Shown here: positions 41,192 to 51,321 of the stretch, in pieces | Layout: every line of letters starts with the position of its first letter | Numbering within the stretch: the first letter of the stretch is position 1 | DNA from: Micromonospora sp. CB01531 | GTDB taxonomy: Bacteria; Actinomycetota; Actinomycetes; Mycobacteriales; Micromonosporaceae | DNA length: 64,000 nt | Direction: 5' to 3' | Assembly: GCF_001905095.1 (NCBI RefSeq) | Contig: NZ_LWLS01000083.1 | Coordinates: 1-64,000 of the forward strand | The notes under the pieces: generated by a model | Told to the model about the DNA's origin: nothing | The model's database searches: none | What the model saw: the letters and a program-made list of their open reading frames with translations, nothing else | Position numbers and translations under genes: made by a program

Positions 41192-41878
41192 TCAGGGCGT
41201 GGGGGTGGCCGTCGGGCCGGGTGTCGGGGTCGCGGCGGCCGTGGTCGGCGCGCCGGCCCTCGCCACCACGACCGTAACCTGATCGTCCTCGGAGACCAGC
41301 TCACCGGCGGCCGGGTCGGTCTCGATCACTGTGCCGGCGGGCCGGTCCGACGTCCGGCGCACCACGCGGTAGTCCACTTTCAGCCGGTCGAGGGCCGCCC
41401 GGGCGGCGTCCTCCGGCAGCCCGACCAGCGGCGGCACCGGCACCCGGGCGGGAGCGGTGGTGGGCGGAGTGGTCGGTGGCGACGTGCTCGGCGCGGTGGT
41501 GGTCGGTGCCGCGCTGGTCTCCGGCGCGCTGCTCGATGTGGCCGAGGGTACGGGAGGCGGCCCGGAGTTCCGCTCCGCCGCGGTGAGCGCCAGCCAGACA
41601 CCCAACCCGATCAGCGCGATCAGCACCAGCGCCAGGATGCCGAGCAGGATCGGCATCCACCAGCGGCGCCCGGACTGCTCCTCGGCGTACCACTCGGTGC
41701 CGAGCTCGGGGTAGCCGGCGGGGCGCGGCGGGGGCACCCCGGCCCGGCCGGACCAGGCCGGCGCGGCGGCGACCGGCTCCTGCCGGGCGGTCGCGTCCGC
41801 GCCACCGCTCCGATCCGGCGGCAGGGGACGGGTGGCGTCGTCGTTCCCGGCGGGTGGCTCCTGGCGGTCGTCGCTCAT
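41192..41878 (-). CDS. PASTA-domain membrane protein (kinase-less)
   Basis: The 228-residue protein has a cytosolic Pro-rich head, one TM helix (about residues 77-99, WWMPILLGILALVLIALIGLGVWL), a Thr/Pro-rich linker and one PASTA domain (about 150-215, VPVPPLVGLPEDAARAALDR). PASTA domains bind muropeptides and are commonly fused to kinases or PBPs; here no catalytic domain is attached. It lies 101 bp from a second such gene, so the pair probably senses or binds wall material. Start: ATG 41878, with AAGGAC 7 nt upstream. Confidence 0.75.
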   Translation of the reverse strand: MSDDRQEPPAGNDDATRPLPPDRSGGADATARQEPVAAAPAWSGRAGVPPPRPAGYPELGTEWYAEEQSGRRWWMPILLGILALVLIALIGLGVWLALTAAERNSGPPPVPSATSSSAPETSAAPTTTAPSTSPPTTPPTTAPARVPVPPLVGLPEDAARAALDRLKVDYRVVRRTSDRPAGTVIETDPAAGELVSEDDQVTVVVARAGAPTTAAATPTPGPTATPTP

Positions 41879-41979
41879 CGGCACGTCCTTTCCCCACCGG
41901 GACGGGCGCCCTGGCCCTCGATCGTCCACGGTAACGGTCGGCCGCACCATCGGCCGGGATCAGCGCGGCGAGCCGGCCG

Positions 41980-42669
41980 TCACGGTGCCGGGGGCGGGGT
42001 GACGGTCGGCCCCGCCGACGGGTCGTCGCCGCAGGTGAGGGCGACCTGATCGTTCCACCGGGCCGAGCTGCCGGCGGCCGGGTCCTGGGCGGTGACCGGG
42101 CCCCGGCGACCGGTGCGGTACTGCGGATACAGTCCCGCCGCGACCAGGTCGTTCGCCGCGTCGCCGCAGTCCTGGGCGATCAGGTCGGGCACGGGCACCG
42201 GCGGCGGCGGACCGGCGACCCAGAGGGTGACGGTGACGCCGCGCCGGACCGGCGTACCGGGCGCGGGGCTGGTGCGCTCGACGTTGCGGCCGGAGCCGGT
42301 GCCGAAGACCAGCCGCCAGCCGAGCTTCCGGTCGTGCAGTTCCCGCCGGGCCTGCACGAAGTCGGTGCCCACCAGATCGGGGACGGTCAGTCCGGACGGG
42401 GTGGTGGTGCGGGTGCCGGTCGGGCTCCGCTCGGGCTTGCTGGGCGTGGCCTCGGTCGGCGTACGGTCGCTCGGCGCGGGTGCGCTGGTGCCGGCCGTGA
42501 CCGGTGGAGGGGGCGGATCGGCGTCCCCGGCGAGGATCCATCCGCCGCTCGCCCCGATCACCGCCAGCAGGACCACCGCCAGGCCACCACCGAGGAACAA
42601 CCTCGTCCGGTCCGGTCCGGGGTCGCCGGCCACCCCGGGCTGCCGACCCGGGTACCCGTCGTCCGTCAT
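41980..42669 (-). CDS. PASTA-domain membrane protein, paralogous
   Basis: The 229-residue protein has one TM helix (about residues 24-44, FLGGGLAVVLLAVIGASGGWI), a Pro/Thr linker and two PASTA-like units (about 95-165, GLTVPDLVGTDFVQARRELHD; and 170-225, PVPDLIAQDCGDAANDLVAA, with two Cys). The start is not firm: ATG 42669 has GGAGG very close; GTG 42690 or TTG 42714 are alternatives. Sited beside another kinase-less PASTA protein. Confidence 0.7.
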   Translation of the reverse strand: MTDDGYPGRQPGVAGDPGPDRTRLFLGGGLAVVLLAVIGASGGWILAGDADPPPPPVTAGTSAPAPSDRTPTEATPSKPERSPTGTRTTTPSGLTVPDLVGTDFVQARRELHDRKLGWRLVFGTGSGRNVERTSPAPGTPVRRGVTVTLWVAGPPPPVPVPDLIAQDCGDAANDLVAAGLYPQYRTGRRGPVTAQDPAAGSSARWNDQVALTCGDDPSAGPTVTPPPAP

Positions 42670-42783
42670 CGCCTCCACCGCCTCAATCACGGCGACCGTA
42701 TCCGGCGTCGCCAAGCCCGCCTACGGCAGATCGAGCTCCGTCACGACTCGCCGCGTCGACCTTGGGACGCTACGCTCCCCGAC

Positions 42784-44055
42784 ATGGCCAGACGGGGCTG
42801 GGGAGGATCGACCGCCACCGCGCTCGGCGTCGCCGCCGGTACCGGGGCGGCTCAGCTGGGCTTCGGCTACGGGCTCGGCATCATCAACTGGGCGCCGGCC
42901 GCGACCGGCCGGGTCGAGGCGGCCTGGGTGGCGAGCCTCGCCTGGGCCACCTGGATCTCCGCCACCTCGGTGATCGCCGGGGCGGTCTGCGCGCACCGGC
43001 TGCGCGGGACGGCCGACGAGGAGCCGGACGGGACGCCGCGGAAGTTCGGCCTGGCCCTCGCCGCCGCGGTCGGCGCGCTGATCACCGTGCTGCTGGTCGC
43101 GATACCGGCCCGGGCGGCCCGGGTGCCGGACACCTCGTCGCCGCAGGCCGTCGCCGCCGGGTACGCCCTCGCCGGGCTGCTGCTCGGCCTGCTGCTCGCG
43201 ACCTGGGCGTTGCACACCCGGGCCGCTGCCGCCAACCTCGTCGCCACCACGAGCTGGCTCTGGCTGCTCGCCGTGGTGTCGGTGCTGGACGGGGTGCTGT
43301 CCGGCCGCGGCCTGGGCACCGCCCAGCTCGGCATCTGGCAGATCAGCGCGGACAGCGAACGCTTCTGGATCCGGGACTACTTCTACTGGCCCGGTGCCCT
43401 GCTCGCGCTGGGCTCCGCCCTGGTGATCGGCGCGCTGGCGGCCCGACGTACCGCCCAGGTGGCGGAGCAGCGGGTCGGCGCGGCAGCTTCCGGGGCGGCC
43501 GGACCGCTCCTGGTGGCGCTGGTGTACCTGCTGGCCGTGCCGAGGCTCGCGGCGATCGCCGCCGAGCAGATGTCCGCCCACCTGATCGCCCCGTACGCCG
43601 TGATCGCGGGAGTCGGGGGTTCGGCCCTGGTGGCCGCGCTGGCCCAGCGGGCCGACCGCCGGGCCGACGCGCGCTCCGCGGCGATCGTGCCCCGGCAGCG
43701 CACCGGTGAGCCGGGCGACCTCGCCCCGCCGGCCGTCGAGGCGGGCTCGGCCGTCGAGGCGGGCCCGGCCGTCCCGGTGGTCCCCGCCGACGTGACGGGA
43801 TCCGCCGAGGCGACGCCCGGGGACGGGCAGCCGGCCGGGCCACCGGAGGACGCCACCTCGGCGCCGGCTCCCGGCGCGACCCGCCGTGGCCGGGCGGTCC
43901 CGCCGCAGCGGACGCCGGCGCCCGCCGGAGGGAGCGAGCCGGGGGCCGCCCGCATGGACGCCGGAGACGGCCCCGCGACGGGCGAGGTCACGAACGGCAG
44001 CGCGGAGGGCGCCTCGCTGACCGCCGCGGCCAAGTCCCGCCGCCGCAGCCGCTGA
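42784..44055 (+). CDS. Unidentified multi-pass membrane protein with long disordered tail
   Basis: The 423-residue protein has seven to eight TM segments in residues 10-300 (for example LALAAAVGALITVLLVAIP, then YALAGLLLGLLLATWAL) and a tail of about 120 residues rich in Ala, Gly, Pro and Glu. No family motif was recognised. It is divergent from the PASTA genes. It may belong to a Micromonosporaceae-specific membrane family (inference). A hairpin follows. Confidence 0.6.
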   Translation: MARRGWGGSTATALGVAAGTGAAQLGFGYGLGIINWAPAATGRVEAAWVASLAWATWISATSVIAGAVCAHRLRGTADEEPDGTPRKFGLALAAAVGALITVLLVAIPARAARVPDTSSPQAVAAGYALAGLLLGLLLATWALHTRAAAANLVATTSWLWLLAVVSVLDGVLSGRGLGTAQLGIWQISADSERFWIRDYFYWPGALLALGSALVIGALAARRTAQVAEQRVGAAASGAAGPLLVALVYLLAVPRLAAIAAEQMSAHLIAPYAVIAGVGGSALVAALAQRADRRADARSAAIVPRQRTGEPGDLAPPAVEAGSAVEAGPAVPVVPADVTGSAEATPGDGQPAGPPEDATSAPAPGATRRGRAVPPQRTPAPAGGSEPGAARMDAGDGPATGEVTNGSAEGASLTAAAKSRRRSR

Positions 44056-44104
44056 TTCTCACCGCGACCTGCTGGCCGGCCCGCCGCCGGCCGGGCCGGG
44101 TACC

Positions 44105-44136
44105 GGCCCGCGTTCGACAGACCCGGGACGCGGGCC
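44105..44136. terminator. Hairpin between convergent genes
   Basis: GGCCCGCGT (44105-44113) against ACGCGGGCC (44128-44136), a 9-bp perfect stem with a 14-nt loop. Confidence 0.6.
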
Positions 44137-44149
44137 CGCGCCGGGGGTG

Positions 44150-45628
44150 TCAGTCGACCGGCCAGGTGTGTACGGGCTCGTTGCTGCGCTGGAGTTCGGC
44201 GTAGCGCTGGAGCATGTGGCGCAGCGCCGCCTCCCGGTCCATGCCCCGGCGCCGCTCGGCCGCCCACACCGTCTCCGTCTGCCAGGCGGCACCGTTACGC
44301 CCGGTACGGCAGCGCTGCTCGATCACGCCGAGGAGGCGGTCGCGCTCGACCGGGGCGACGCCGAACCGGTCCAAGCCCTGCGCCGCCTTGGGCAGCAGGA
44401 CGTCGAGCACGAGCTTGGTCACCGGCACCTCGCCGAGCCGGGGCCAGTGCAGGACGGCGTCCATCCCCCGCCGCGCGGCGGCGTGGAAGTTCTCCTCGGC
44501 CGAACTGAAGGTGAGCTGGCTCCAGATGGGACGGTCGGCCTCGGCGAGGCTGCGGGCGAGTCCGAAGTAGAAGGCAGCGTTGGCGAGCATGTCCACCACG
44601 GTCGGCCCGGCCGGGAGTACGCGGTTCTCCACCCGTAGGTGGGGACGGCCGTCCATGATGTCGTAGACCGGCCGGTTCCACCGGTAGACCGTGCCGTTGT
44701 GCAGCCGCAGCTCGCCCAGTCTGGGCACCCCGCCGGCGTGCAGCACCTCGACCGGGTCCTCGCTTTCGCAGATGGGCAGCAGCGGCGGGAAGTAGCGGAC
44801 GTTCTCCTCGAACAGGTCGAAGATCGAGGTGATCCAGCGTTCCCCGAACCACACCCGGGGGCGTACGCCCTGAGCCTTGAGCTCGTCGGGCCGGGTGTCG
44901 GTGGCCTGCTGGAAGAGGGCGATCCGGGTCTCCGCCCAGAGCTGCCGGCCGTAGAGGAACGGCGAGTTCGCGCCGACCGCGGTCTGTGGGCCGGCGATGG
45001 CCTGGGACGCGTTCCAGTAGTCGGCGAAGCTGTCCGGCGCGACCTGGAGGTGGAACTGAAGGCTGGTGCAGGCCGCTTCGGGGGCGATCGAGTCATTGTG
45101 CGTCTGCAGCCGCTCGACACCGTGGATGTCCAGCTCGAAGTCCTCGCCCCGCGCGCCCACGATCTGGTCGTTGAGCGCCCGGTAGCGCTCGTCGGTGGAG
45201 AGGTTGTCGGCGATCAGGTGCCGCTCGGTGAGCGTGGGCAGGATGCCGACCAGAACTATCTTGGCGTCCGACCGGCTGGCCCGCTCGTCGGCGCGGGCCA
45301 GGCTGTTGCGCAGGTCCCGCTCGTAGTCGCCGAAGCCGGTGCCCTCGATGAGCCGCGGCGGGGCGTTCAGCTCAAGGTTGAACTGGCCCAGCTCGGTCTG
45401 GAAGAGCGGGTCGGCGATGTCGGCGAGGATCTTCTCGTTGCGCATCGCCGGCTCGGCGGCGGAGTCGACCAGGTTGAGCTCGATCTCCAGCCCGGTCATC
45501 GGCCGGTCGGCGTCGAAGCCGAAGTCGTCCAGCATCAGCGCGAAGACGTCCAGGCACCGCCGGACCTTCTGCCGGTAGCGGACCCGGTCCTCCCGGGAGA
45601 AGGCGCCCTGCTCGACGTCTCTGCCCAT
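44150..45628 (-). CDS. Glutamate-cysteine ligase-family (GCS2) enzyme
   Basis: The 492-residue protein has GCS2-type motifs TGLEIELNLVD, LGQFNLELNAPP, TSLQFHLQVAPDSF and VENRVLPAGPTVVDM. The family joins glutamate to cysteine or related amines; some members have other carboxylate-amine ligase roles, so the substrate is open. Actinobacteria make ergothioneine and mycothiol rather than glutathione, and an EgtA-like role is possible. ATG 45628 follows GGAGGA. It is a single gene in its own region. Confidence 0.8.
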   Translation of the reverse strand: MGRDVEQGAFSREDRVRYRQKVRRCLDVFALMLDDFGFDADRPMTGLEIELNLVDSAAEPAMRNEKILADIADPLFQTELGQFNLELNAPPRLIEGTGFGDYERDLRNSLARADERASRSDAKIVLVGILPTLTERHLIADNLSTDERYRALNDQIVGARGEDFELDIHGVERLQTHNDSIAPEAACTSLQFHLQVAPDSFADYWNASQAIAGPQTAVGANSPFLYGRQLWAETRIALFQQATDTRPDELKAQGVRPRVWFGERWITSIFDLFEENVRYFPPLLPICESEDPVEVLHAGGVPRLGELRLHNGTVYRWNRPVYDIMDGRPHLRVENRVLPAGPTVVDMLANAAFYFGLARSLAEADRPIWSQLTFSSAEENFHAAARRGMDAVLHWPRLGEVPVTKLVLDVLLPKAAQGLDRFGVAPVERDRLLGVIEQRCRTGRNGAAWQTETVWAAERRRGMDREAALRHMLQRYAELQRSNEPVHTWPVD

Positions 45629-45824
45629 TTGTCCTCCCGGCGCGAGGCGCAACGGAACCGTACCGTCCCGAAACGCATTGTGAACCATTCACGTTAAGTG
45701 CGCCCCGGCCGACGGAGCCAGGGGCGGGGTCCAGGTCAAGACTCCTACCCAGGTCACACCCCGCCGCATCGCCGGCAACCTGTGAACGGGACGTGACAAA
45801 TCGCACCTCTTCGGCCGACGACGA

Positions 45825-45860
45825 ACGGGCCCGTGCCGTCGGATGACGGCACGGGCCCGT
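45825..45860. terminator. Terminator after the YceI gene
   Basis: A perfect 16-bp stem, ACGGGCCCGTGCCGTC against its complement, with a GGAT loop. Confidence 0.9.
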
Positions 45861-45877
45861 GGGGTCGTACGGGGAGA

Positions 45878-46459
45878 TCAGGCCTGGCGAACGGCCTCGC
45901 CCTCGATCTCGATCTTGATCTTCTTGCCGACCAGCACGCCGCCGGTCTCCAGGGCGACGTTCCAGGTGAGACCGAAGTCCTCGCGGTCGATCTCAGTGCT
46001 GGCGGAGAAGCCGAAGATGTCCTGGCCGAAGGGGCTGCGGCCGACGCCCTCGAACTCGACCTCCAGCTCCACCGGGCGGGTGACATCGCGGATGGTCAGC
46101 TCGCCGGAGAGCACGAACTCGTTGCCGTTCTGCGACTTCACGCCGGTGCTGCGGAACTCCAGGGTCGGGAACTTCTCGACATCGAGGAAGTCGCCGCTGC
46201 GCAGGTGCGCGTCCCGGTCGGCCTGCGTGGTGTCGATGCTGGCCGCCTGAATGGTGGCGGTCACCGCGGACTGCGTCGGGTCCTCGGCCACGGTGATCGT
46301 GGCGGTCGCGTCGCCGAACTCACCGCGTACCTTGCTCACCATCATGTGGCGGGCGACGAAGCCGACCCGCTTGTGAGCCGCGTCCAGCAGGTAGGTGCCG
46401 GCAGCCGGGATGGTGAGACCCTCCCAGTCGCGGGTAACCGCTTCGGTGCTGCTGGTCAT
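45878..46459 (-). CDS. YceI-family lipid-binding protein
   Basis: The 193-residue protein has the YceI lipocalin-like pattern: YLLDAAHKRVGFVARHMMVSKVRGEF, then DVEKFPTLEF, then RPVELEVEFEG and FGFSAST. YceI proteins bind polyisoprenoid or related lipids; no signal peptide is visible here, so it may be cytosolic. ATG 46459 has GGAGGA 7 nt upstream. It is divergent from a MarR regulator with a palindromic site between them, and likely under its control. Confidence 0.88.
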   Translation of the reverse strand: MTSSTEAVTRDWEGLTIPAAGTYLLDAAHKRVGFVARHMMVSKVRGEFGDATATITVAEDPTQSAVTATIQAASIDTTQADRDAHLRSGDFLDVEKFPTLEFRSTGVKSQNGNEFVLSGELTIRDVTRPVELEVEFEGVGRSPFGQDIFGFSASTEIDREDFGLTWNVALETGGVLVGKKIKIEIEGEAVRQA

Positions 46460-46481
46460 GGTGCTGTCCTCCAGGGAGATT

Positions 46482-46496
46482 GTTGAGTAGTCCAAC
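46482..46496. promoter_or_regulatory. Candidate MarR operator between yceI and marR genes
   Basis: GTTGAGTAGTCCAAC (46482-46496) has GTTG/CAAC outer arms in the 100-bp divergent gap. A related GTTGCTTAGTC is nearby on the minus strand. The fit to MarR half-sites is partial. Confidence 0.4.
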
Positions 46497-46559
46497 GACT
46501 GACTAAGCAACTATAGGCACGACAACATTCCCTATGTCAAGTACTGCTAGGATGGTGGC

Positions 46560-47057
46560 GTGGACCAGAACGTGTTCGACGATCCCCGGATCACCGCCGT
46601 CGGCCTCCTCGTCGAGGCGCACGCCGGGCTGTCGGCCCGGTTCGCCGCCCAGTTCGAGGAGCACGGCCTCTCCCCGGTCGAGTTCGAGGTGCTCACCCGA
46701 CTCGCCCGCTCACCCAGCAACCAGCTCCGGATGACCGACCTCGCGGCCCAGACCTCCCTGTCCACCAGCGGCGTGACCCGGGTGGTCGACCGGATGGAGC
46801 GCGACGGCCTGATCCGCCGCCGGGCCTGCCCCTCCGACCGGCGCAGTTCGTACGCGGTGGTCACCGCCGCCGGCCTGGCCCGGCTGGACGAGACCCTGCC
46901 CGGGCACCTGCAGATCATCGAGCAGTGGTTCACCGGCCAGCTCGAACCGGTAAAGCTGGAGGCCCTCCTGGACGGGCTGCGCCGGGTGCGCGACGCGGTC
47001 CACCCGGGGGCGACCGCTGGGAGCAGCGAGCCCGCACCCGCTCCGGCCGGCTGCTGA
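46560..47057 (+). CDS. MarR-family transcriptional regulator
   Basis: The 165-residue protein has the MarR winged helix (about residues 30-125: SPVEFEVLTRLARS, SNQLRMTDLAAQTSLSTSGVTR, VDRMERDGLIRRRACPSDRRSS). It probably represses the divergent yceI gene and itself, with a ligand not predictable here. GTG at 46560 is 3 nt after GGTGGC; the Pro/Ala tail is probably disordered. Confidence 0.88.
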   Translation: MDQNVFDDPRITAVGLLVEAHAGLSARFAAQFEEHGLSPVEFEVLTRLARSPSNQLRMTDLAAQTSLSTSGVTRVVDRMERDGLIRRRACPSDRRSSYAVVTAAGLARLDETLPGHLQIIEQWFTGQLEPVKLEALLDGLRRVRDAVHPGATAGSSEPAPAPAGC

Positions 47058-47191
47058 GCCGGCCCGGGCGATCACCGGCAGAAAGACCGGCAGAACCGGC
47101 TAAGCGACCGAACATACCCCTCAAGCGGCCACAAATCCCCCACGTGTCACGGATAGGGTTCCGATGCAGCGGGGGCGCACCGGGGGGTGCC

Positions 47192-47243
47192 GGCGCGAGC
47201 GGATGAGCGAGGGGCAACACCAGGGGGCTACTTCGCTCGCGCC
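47192..47243. terminator. Inverted repeat in the gap between marR and the NB-ARC gene
   Basis: GGCGCGAGCG (47192-47201) against CGCTCGCGCC (47234-47243), 32 nt apart, between convergent genes. It could be a weak terminator or a recombination-prone repeat. Confidence 0.35.
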
Positions 47244-47302
47244 ACCCCCGCGCCCTCCCGTGCGAGCAACCCGGCGGCGCAACCCCAGCGGTCGACCGTC
47301 GG

Positions 47303-49894
47303 TCAACGCCGGCGGGTGCCGCGGTCCCGGCCGGCCACCAACGCGTACAGCAGGTCCTCTTCCGGGGGCAGCAGGCTGATCCCGTTGGCTCGGCGAGCCT
47401 GGTCGAGCCGGTCCAGTACGGTCACGTCGGCCGTGCTCGCCGCCAGCCCCACCAGTGCCTCGATCACGTCCCGCCGGCGCTGGCCGGGAGCGGCCGCCTC
47501 GGCCGCCGCGGCGAACCATTCCGCCGCCAGCTCACGGTCACCCCGGTGCAGCGCGAGCTGGCCCTCGATCAGCGCGCAGACGGCATCCTCCGGCCGAATG
47601 TGCTCCGCCGCGACACCGGCCCGGTCCGGGTGCCCGGCACCGGACGGCCGCCGCTGCGCCGGCACCGGAACCGCGGGCCGCAGTTCGGCGAGCACCGCCA
47701 ACGCCTCGTCTCCGCGTCCCGCCTGGGCTAGCGCCAGCCCGACCGTGCCGAGCACCCGGCGGCGCCGCCCCGGGTCGCCCAGCTCGGTCAGCGCCGCCGC
47801 CACCCGCCGCCCCTGCTCCACGGCGTCGGCGTACCGGCCCTCCAGGCGGGATACCTCGGCGAGGTTGGCCCGGGCCAGCAGCCGCAGCCGCTGCTCACCG
47901 GCCTGCGCGGCCAGCCGGTCCACGGCAGCCAGCCGGCGGCGCGCCCCGGCCAGGTCGCCCACGCGTACGTCGTGCCAGGTCAGGCACGTCTGGGCGAACG
48001 CCGTCTCGCGTACCCGGCCGTGCCGGGTGGCCAGCTCCAGCACCGCCTCGGCCTGCTCCCGGGCCTCGTCGTGTGCGCCCGCCACGGGCAGCAGCATGCC
48101 GAGCAGCAAGCGGCTCCACAGCTCCCCGGTCACCTCACCGGCCTCGCGAAAGGCGGCCAACGCGGTCCGTGCCGCCGGCACCTCCTCCGCGCCCGCGCCG
48201 TGCTCGGCGGCCAGCCGGGCCGAGCCGATCAGCGCCCAGGCCCGCAGCACCGGGTCGGCGTCGGCGGTACGCGGGTCGTCCAGCAACCGGCGCAGCCACC
48301 GCCGCCCGGAGACGTCCCGCCCGCGCAGCCGCCACCACCGGGGCAGGGCCGCCGCCAGTCGCAGCGCGGTCACCGGATCGTCGTCGGCGGCGTGCGCCAG
48401 GGCGACGGTGACGTCGCTGGTCGCCTCGTCCAGCAGGTGCACGGCGGCGGAGGGCTCCACGCCGAGCAGGTCCGGTGCGTTGCGGACCACCAGCCCGGTG
48501 ACGACGAGCGCGTGCCGGCGCCGGATTCGGGCCAGCTCGCCCTCGGCCGCGGCCTGCTCGGCGGCGAAGTCGCGTACCGCGTCCAGCAGGCGGAACCGGA
48601 ACGGGCCGGTGCCCCGGACGCTGAGCAGGCCGAGTTCGAGCAGCCGGTCCAGCAGCGGGACGGCGTCCGCCCGCGGTCCGCCGTCGGCCAGCAGGTCCTC
48701 GGCCAGCTCCACCGACCACCGGTTGCGGAAGGCGGAGAGCCGGCGCAGCGCCGCCCGGTCGGCCGACGCGAGCAGGTGGTAGCTGGTCGCCACCGCCTCG
48801 CGCAGGGTCACCGTGCCGGTGGCGCGGTCGACCGGCCCCCAGCCCGCAGGGCCGCTGGTGGCGAGGTCGAGGACGCGGTCGCCGTACCGGTCGAGCAGCT
48901 CGGTGACGTCGAGGATCCGGCCACGCGCGGCCATCAGCTCGATGGCGAGCGGGAGACCGCCGAGCCGCCGGACCAGCGCGGCGATCGCCGGCAGCTCGGC
49001 CGGAGTGGGCGGTTCGCGGCGCGCCTGGGCGAGCCGGGCGCTGAGCAGCGCCGCCGCCGGCCAGCGGGCCAGCGCCGCCGGGTCCGCCAGCAGCGCCCCG
49101 GCCGGCGGGACGTCGAGCGGCGCGACCGGCCGGACCAGCTCGCCCGGGAGGCCGACCGGACGCCGGCCGGTCACCAGCACCCGCAGCCCGGGTGCCGCGG
49201 CGACCATCGTCCGCAGCGCCTCGGCCACCGGCCCGGGTGCCCGTTCGACCGCGTCCACGAGCAGCAGCGCCGGCCGGCCGGCGAGCCGCCCGGGGAGGTC
49301 GGCCGGCCGGTTCACGCCGAGCACCGCGACCGAGGCGGCCAGCACGTCGGTCGCGTCGGAGCCCTCGCCGACCAGCACACCGGCCACGCCGGCCGTGTGG
49401 TCGGCGGCCACGGCGTACGCGACGGTGAGGGCGAGCGCGGTCTTGCCGACGCCGGCCAGGCCGACCAGGCTCACCACCGGATGGTCGGCGGCGAGCAGGG
49501 CGGCCACCTCGACGACGTCCCGGTCCCGGCCGATCAGCGGCACCGGCTGCGGCAGCGCGACCGGCGTACCGCTTCCGGTGATGCCGGAGCCGGTAAGCGG
49601 GAGGTGCCGTGCGGCCGGATGCGGCGCGGCGGGCGGGGCCGGCCGGGCCGCGGCGAGGAACGCCTGCCGGCGGGTGCCGGTCAGGCCGAGCGCGCCGGCG
49701 AGCAGGTCGACGGTGGTGCGCTGGGGCCGCGCGGACCGGCCCCGCTCCAGATCACGGACCGTCCGCACTCCGACGCCGGCCCGCGTGGCCAGCTCGGCCT
49801 GGGTGAGGCCGGCGGCGAGCCGGTGCCCGCGCAGCAGATCGGACAGGCCGGTACGACCACCCGTGCCCGGCGAGCGATCATGATCCGGGGTCAT
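47303..49894 (-). CDS. XRE / NB-ARC / TPR transcriptional regulator
   Basis: The 863-residue protein has an N-terminal XRE helix-turn-helix (about residues 13-75; LRGHRLAAGLTQAELATRAG, VGVRTVRDLERGRS), a P-loop ATPase (about 115-380; Walker A GLAGVGKTALAL, then PALLLVDAVE) and a long TPR-like C-terminus (about 480-860). It resembles SARP-free AfsR-like STAND regulators that sense a cue through nucleotide and repeat domains. The target genes are not known. ATG 49894 is chosen because the longer frame lacks a ribosome site. It follows the acyl-CoA dehydrogenase gene but has its own direction of control. Confidence 0.85.
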   Translation of the reverse strand: MTPDHDRSPGTGGRTGLSDLLRGHRLAAGLTQAELATRAGVGVRTVRDLERGRSARPQRTTVDLLAGALGLTGTRRQAFLAAARPAPPAAPHPAARHLPLTGSGITGSGTPVALPQPVPLIGRDRDVVEVAALLAADHPVVSLVGLAGVGKTALALTVAYAVAADHTAGVAGVLVGEGSDATDVLAASVAVLGVNRPADLPGRLAGRPALLLVDAVERAPGPVAEALRTMVAAAPGLRVLVTGRRPVGLPGELVRPVAPLDVPPAGALLADPAALARWPAAALLSARLAQARREPPTPAELPAIAALVRRLGGLPLAIELMAARGRILDVTELLDRYGDRVLDLATSGPAGWGPVDRATGTVTLREAVATSYHLLASADRAALRRLSAFRNRWSVELAEDLLADGGPRADAVPLLDRLLELGLLSVRGTGPFRFRLLDAVRDFAAEQAAAEGELARIRRRHALVVTGLVVRNAPDLLGVEPSAAVHLLDEATSDVTVALAHAADDDPVTALRLAAALPRWWRLRGRDVSGRRWLRRLLDDPRTADADPVLRAWALIGSARLAAEHGAGAEEVPAARTALAAFREAGEVTGELWSRLLLGMLLPVAGAHDEAREQAEAVLELATRHGRVRETAFAQTCLTWHDVRVGDLAGARRRLAAVDRLAAQAGEQRLRLLARANLAEVSRLEGRYADAVEQGRRVAAALTELGDPGRRRRVLGTVGLALAQAGRGDEALAVLAELRPAVPVPAQRRPSGAGHPDRAGVAAEHIRPEDAVCALIEGQLALHRGDRELAAEWFAAAAEAAAPGQRRRDVIEALVGLAASTADVTVLDRLDQARRANGISLLPPEEDLLYALVAGRDRGTRRR

Positions 49895-49999
49895 GGGGAC
49901 GAAGACTACGGACGGGGTACGACCCGCCACACCAGATCGTCGCCCAACCGACCGTCGGGTGCCGATATCCGACAGCCGGCCGAGCGCGCAGCTTCACCG

Positions 50000-50037
50000 G
50001 AAAGCGTGGTCATCCGAGGCGGAAGGACCACGCTTTC
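50000..50037. terminator. Terminator after the acyl-CoA dehydrogenase operon
   Basis: GAAAGCGTGGTC (50000-50011) against GACCACGCTTTC (50026-50037), a perfect 12-bp stem with a 14-nt loop, in the 183-bp gap before the NB-ARC gene. Confidence 0.7.
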
Positions 50038-50077
50038 GCGGAGCGTGCGAAGCCAGCAAGCCGGGGCCGGCCCGCCG

Positions 50078-51226
<1,149 letters not shown>

Positions 51227-51321
51227 CTGATCCTCCTGTGTGGATGGGCCGCCGGGCGCTCGTGACGCCGGGACGGGTCGTGCGGGGCCACGTGCGGAGG
51301 TGACCGCACCCGGCGCGGGTG

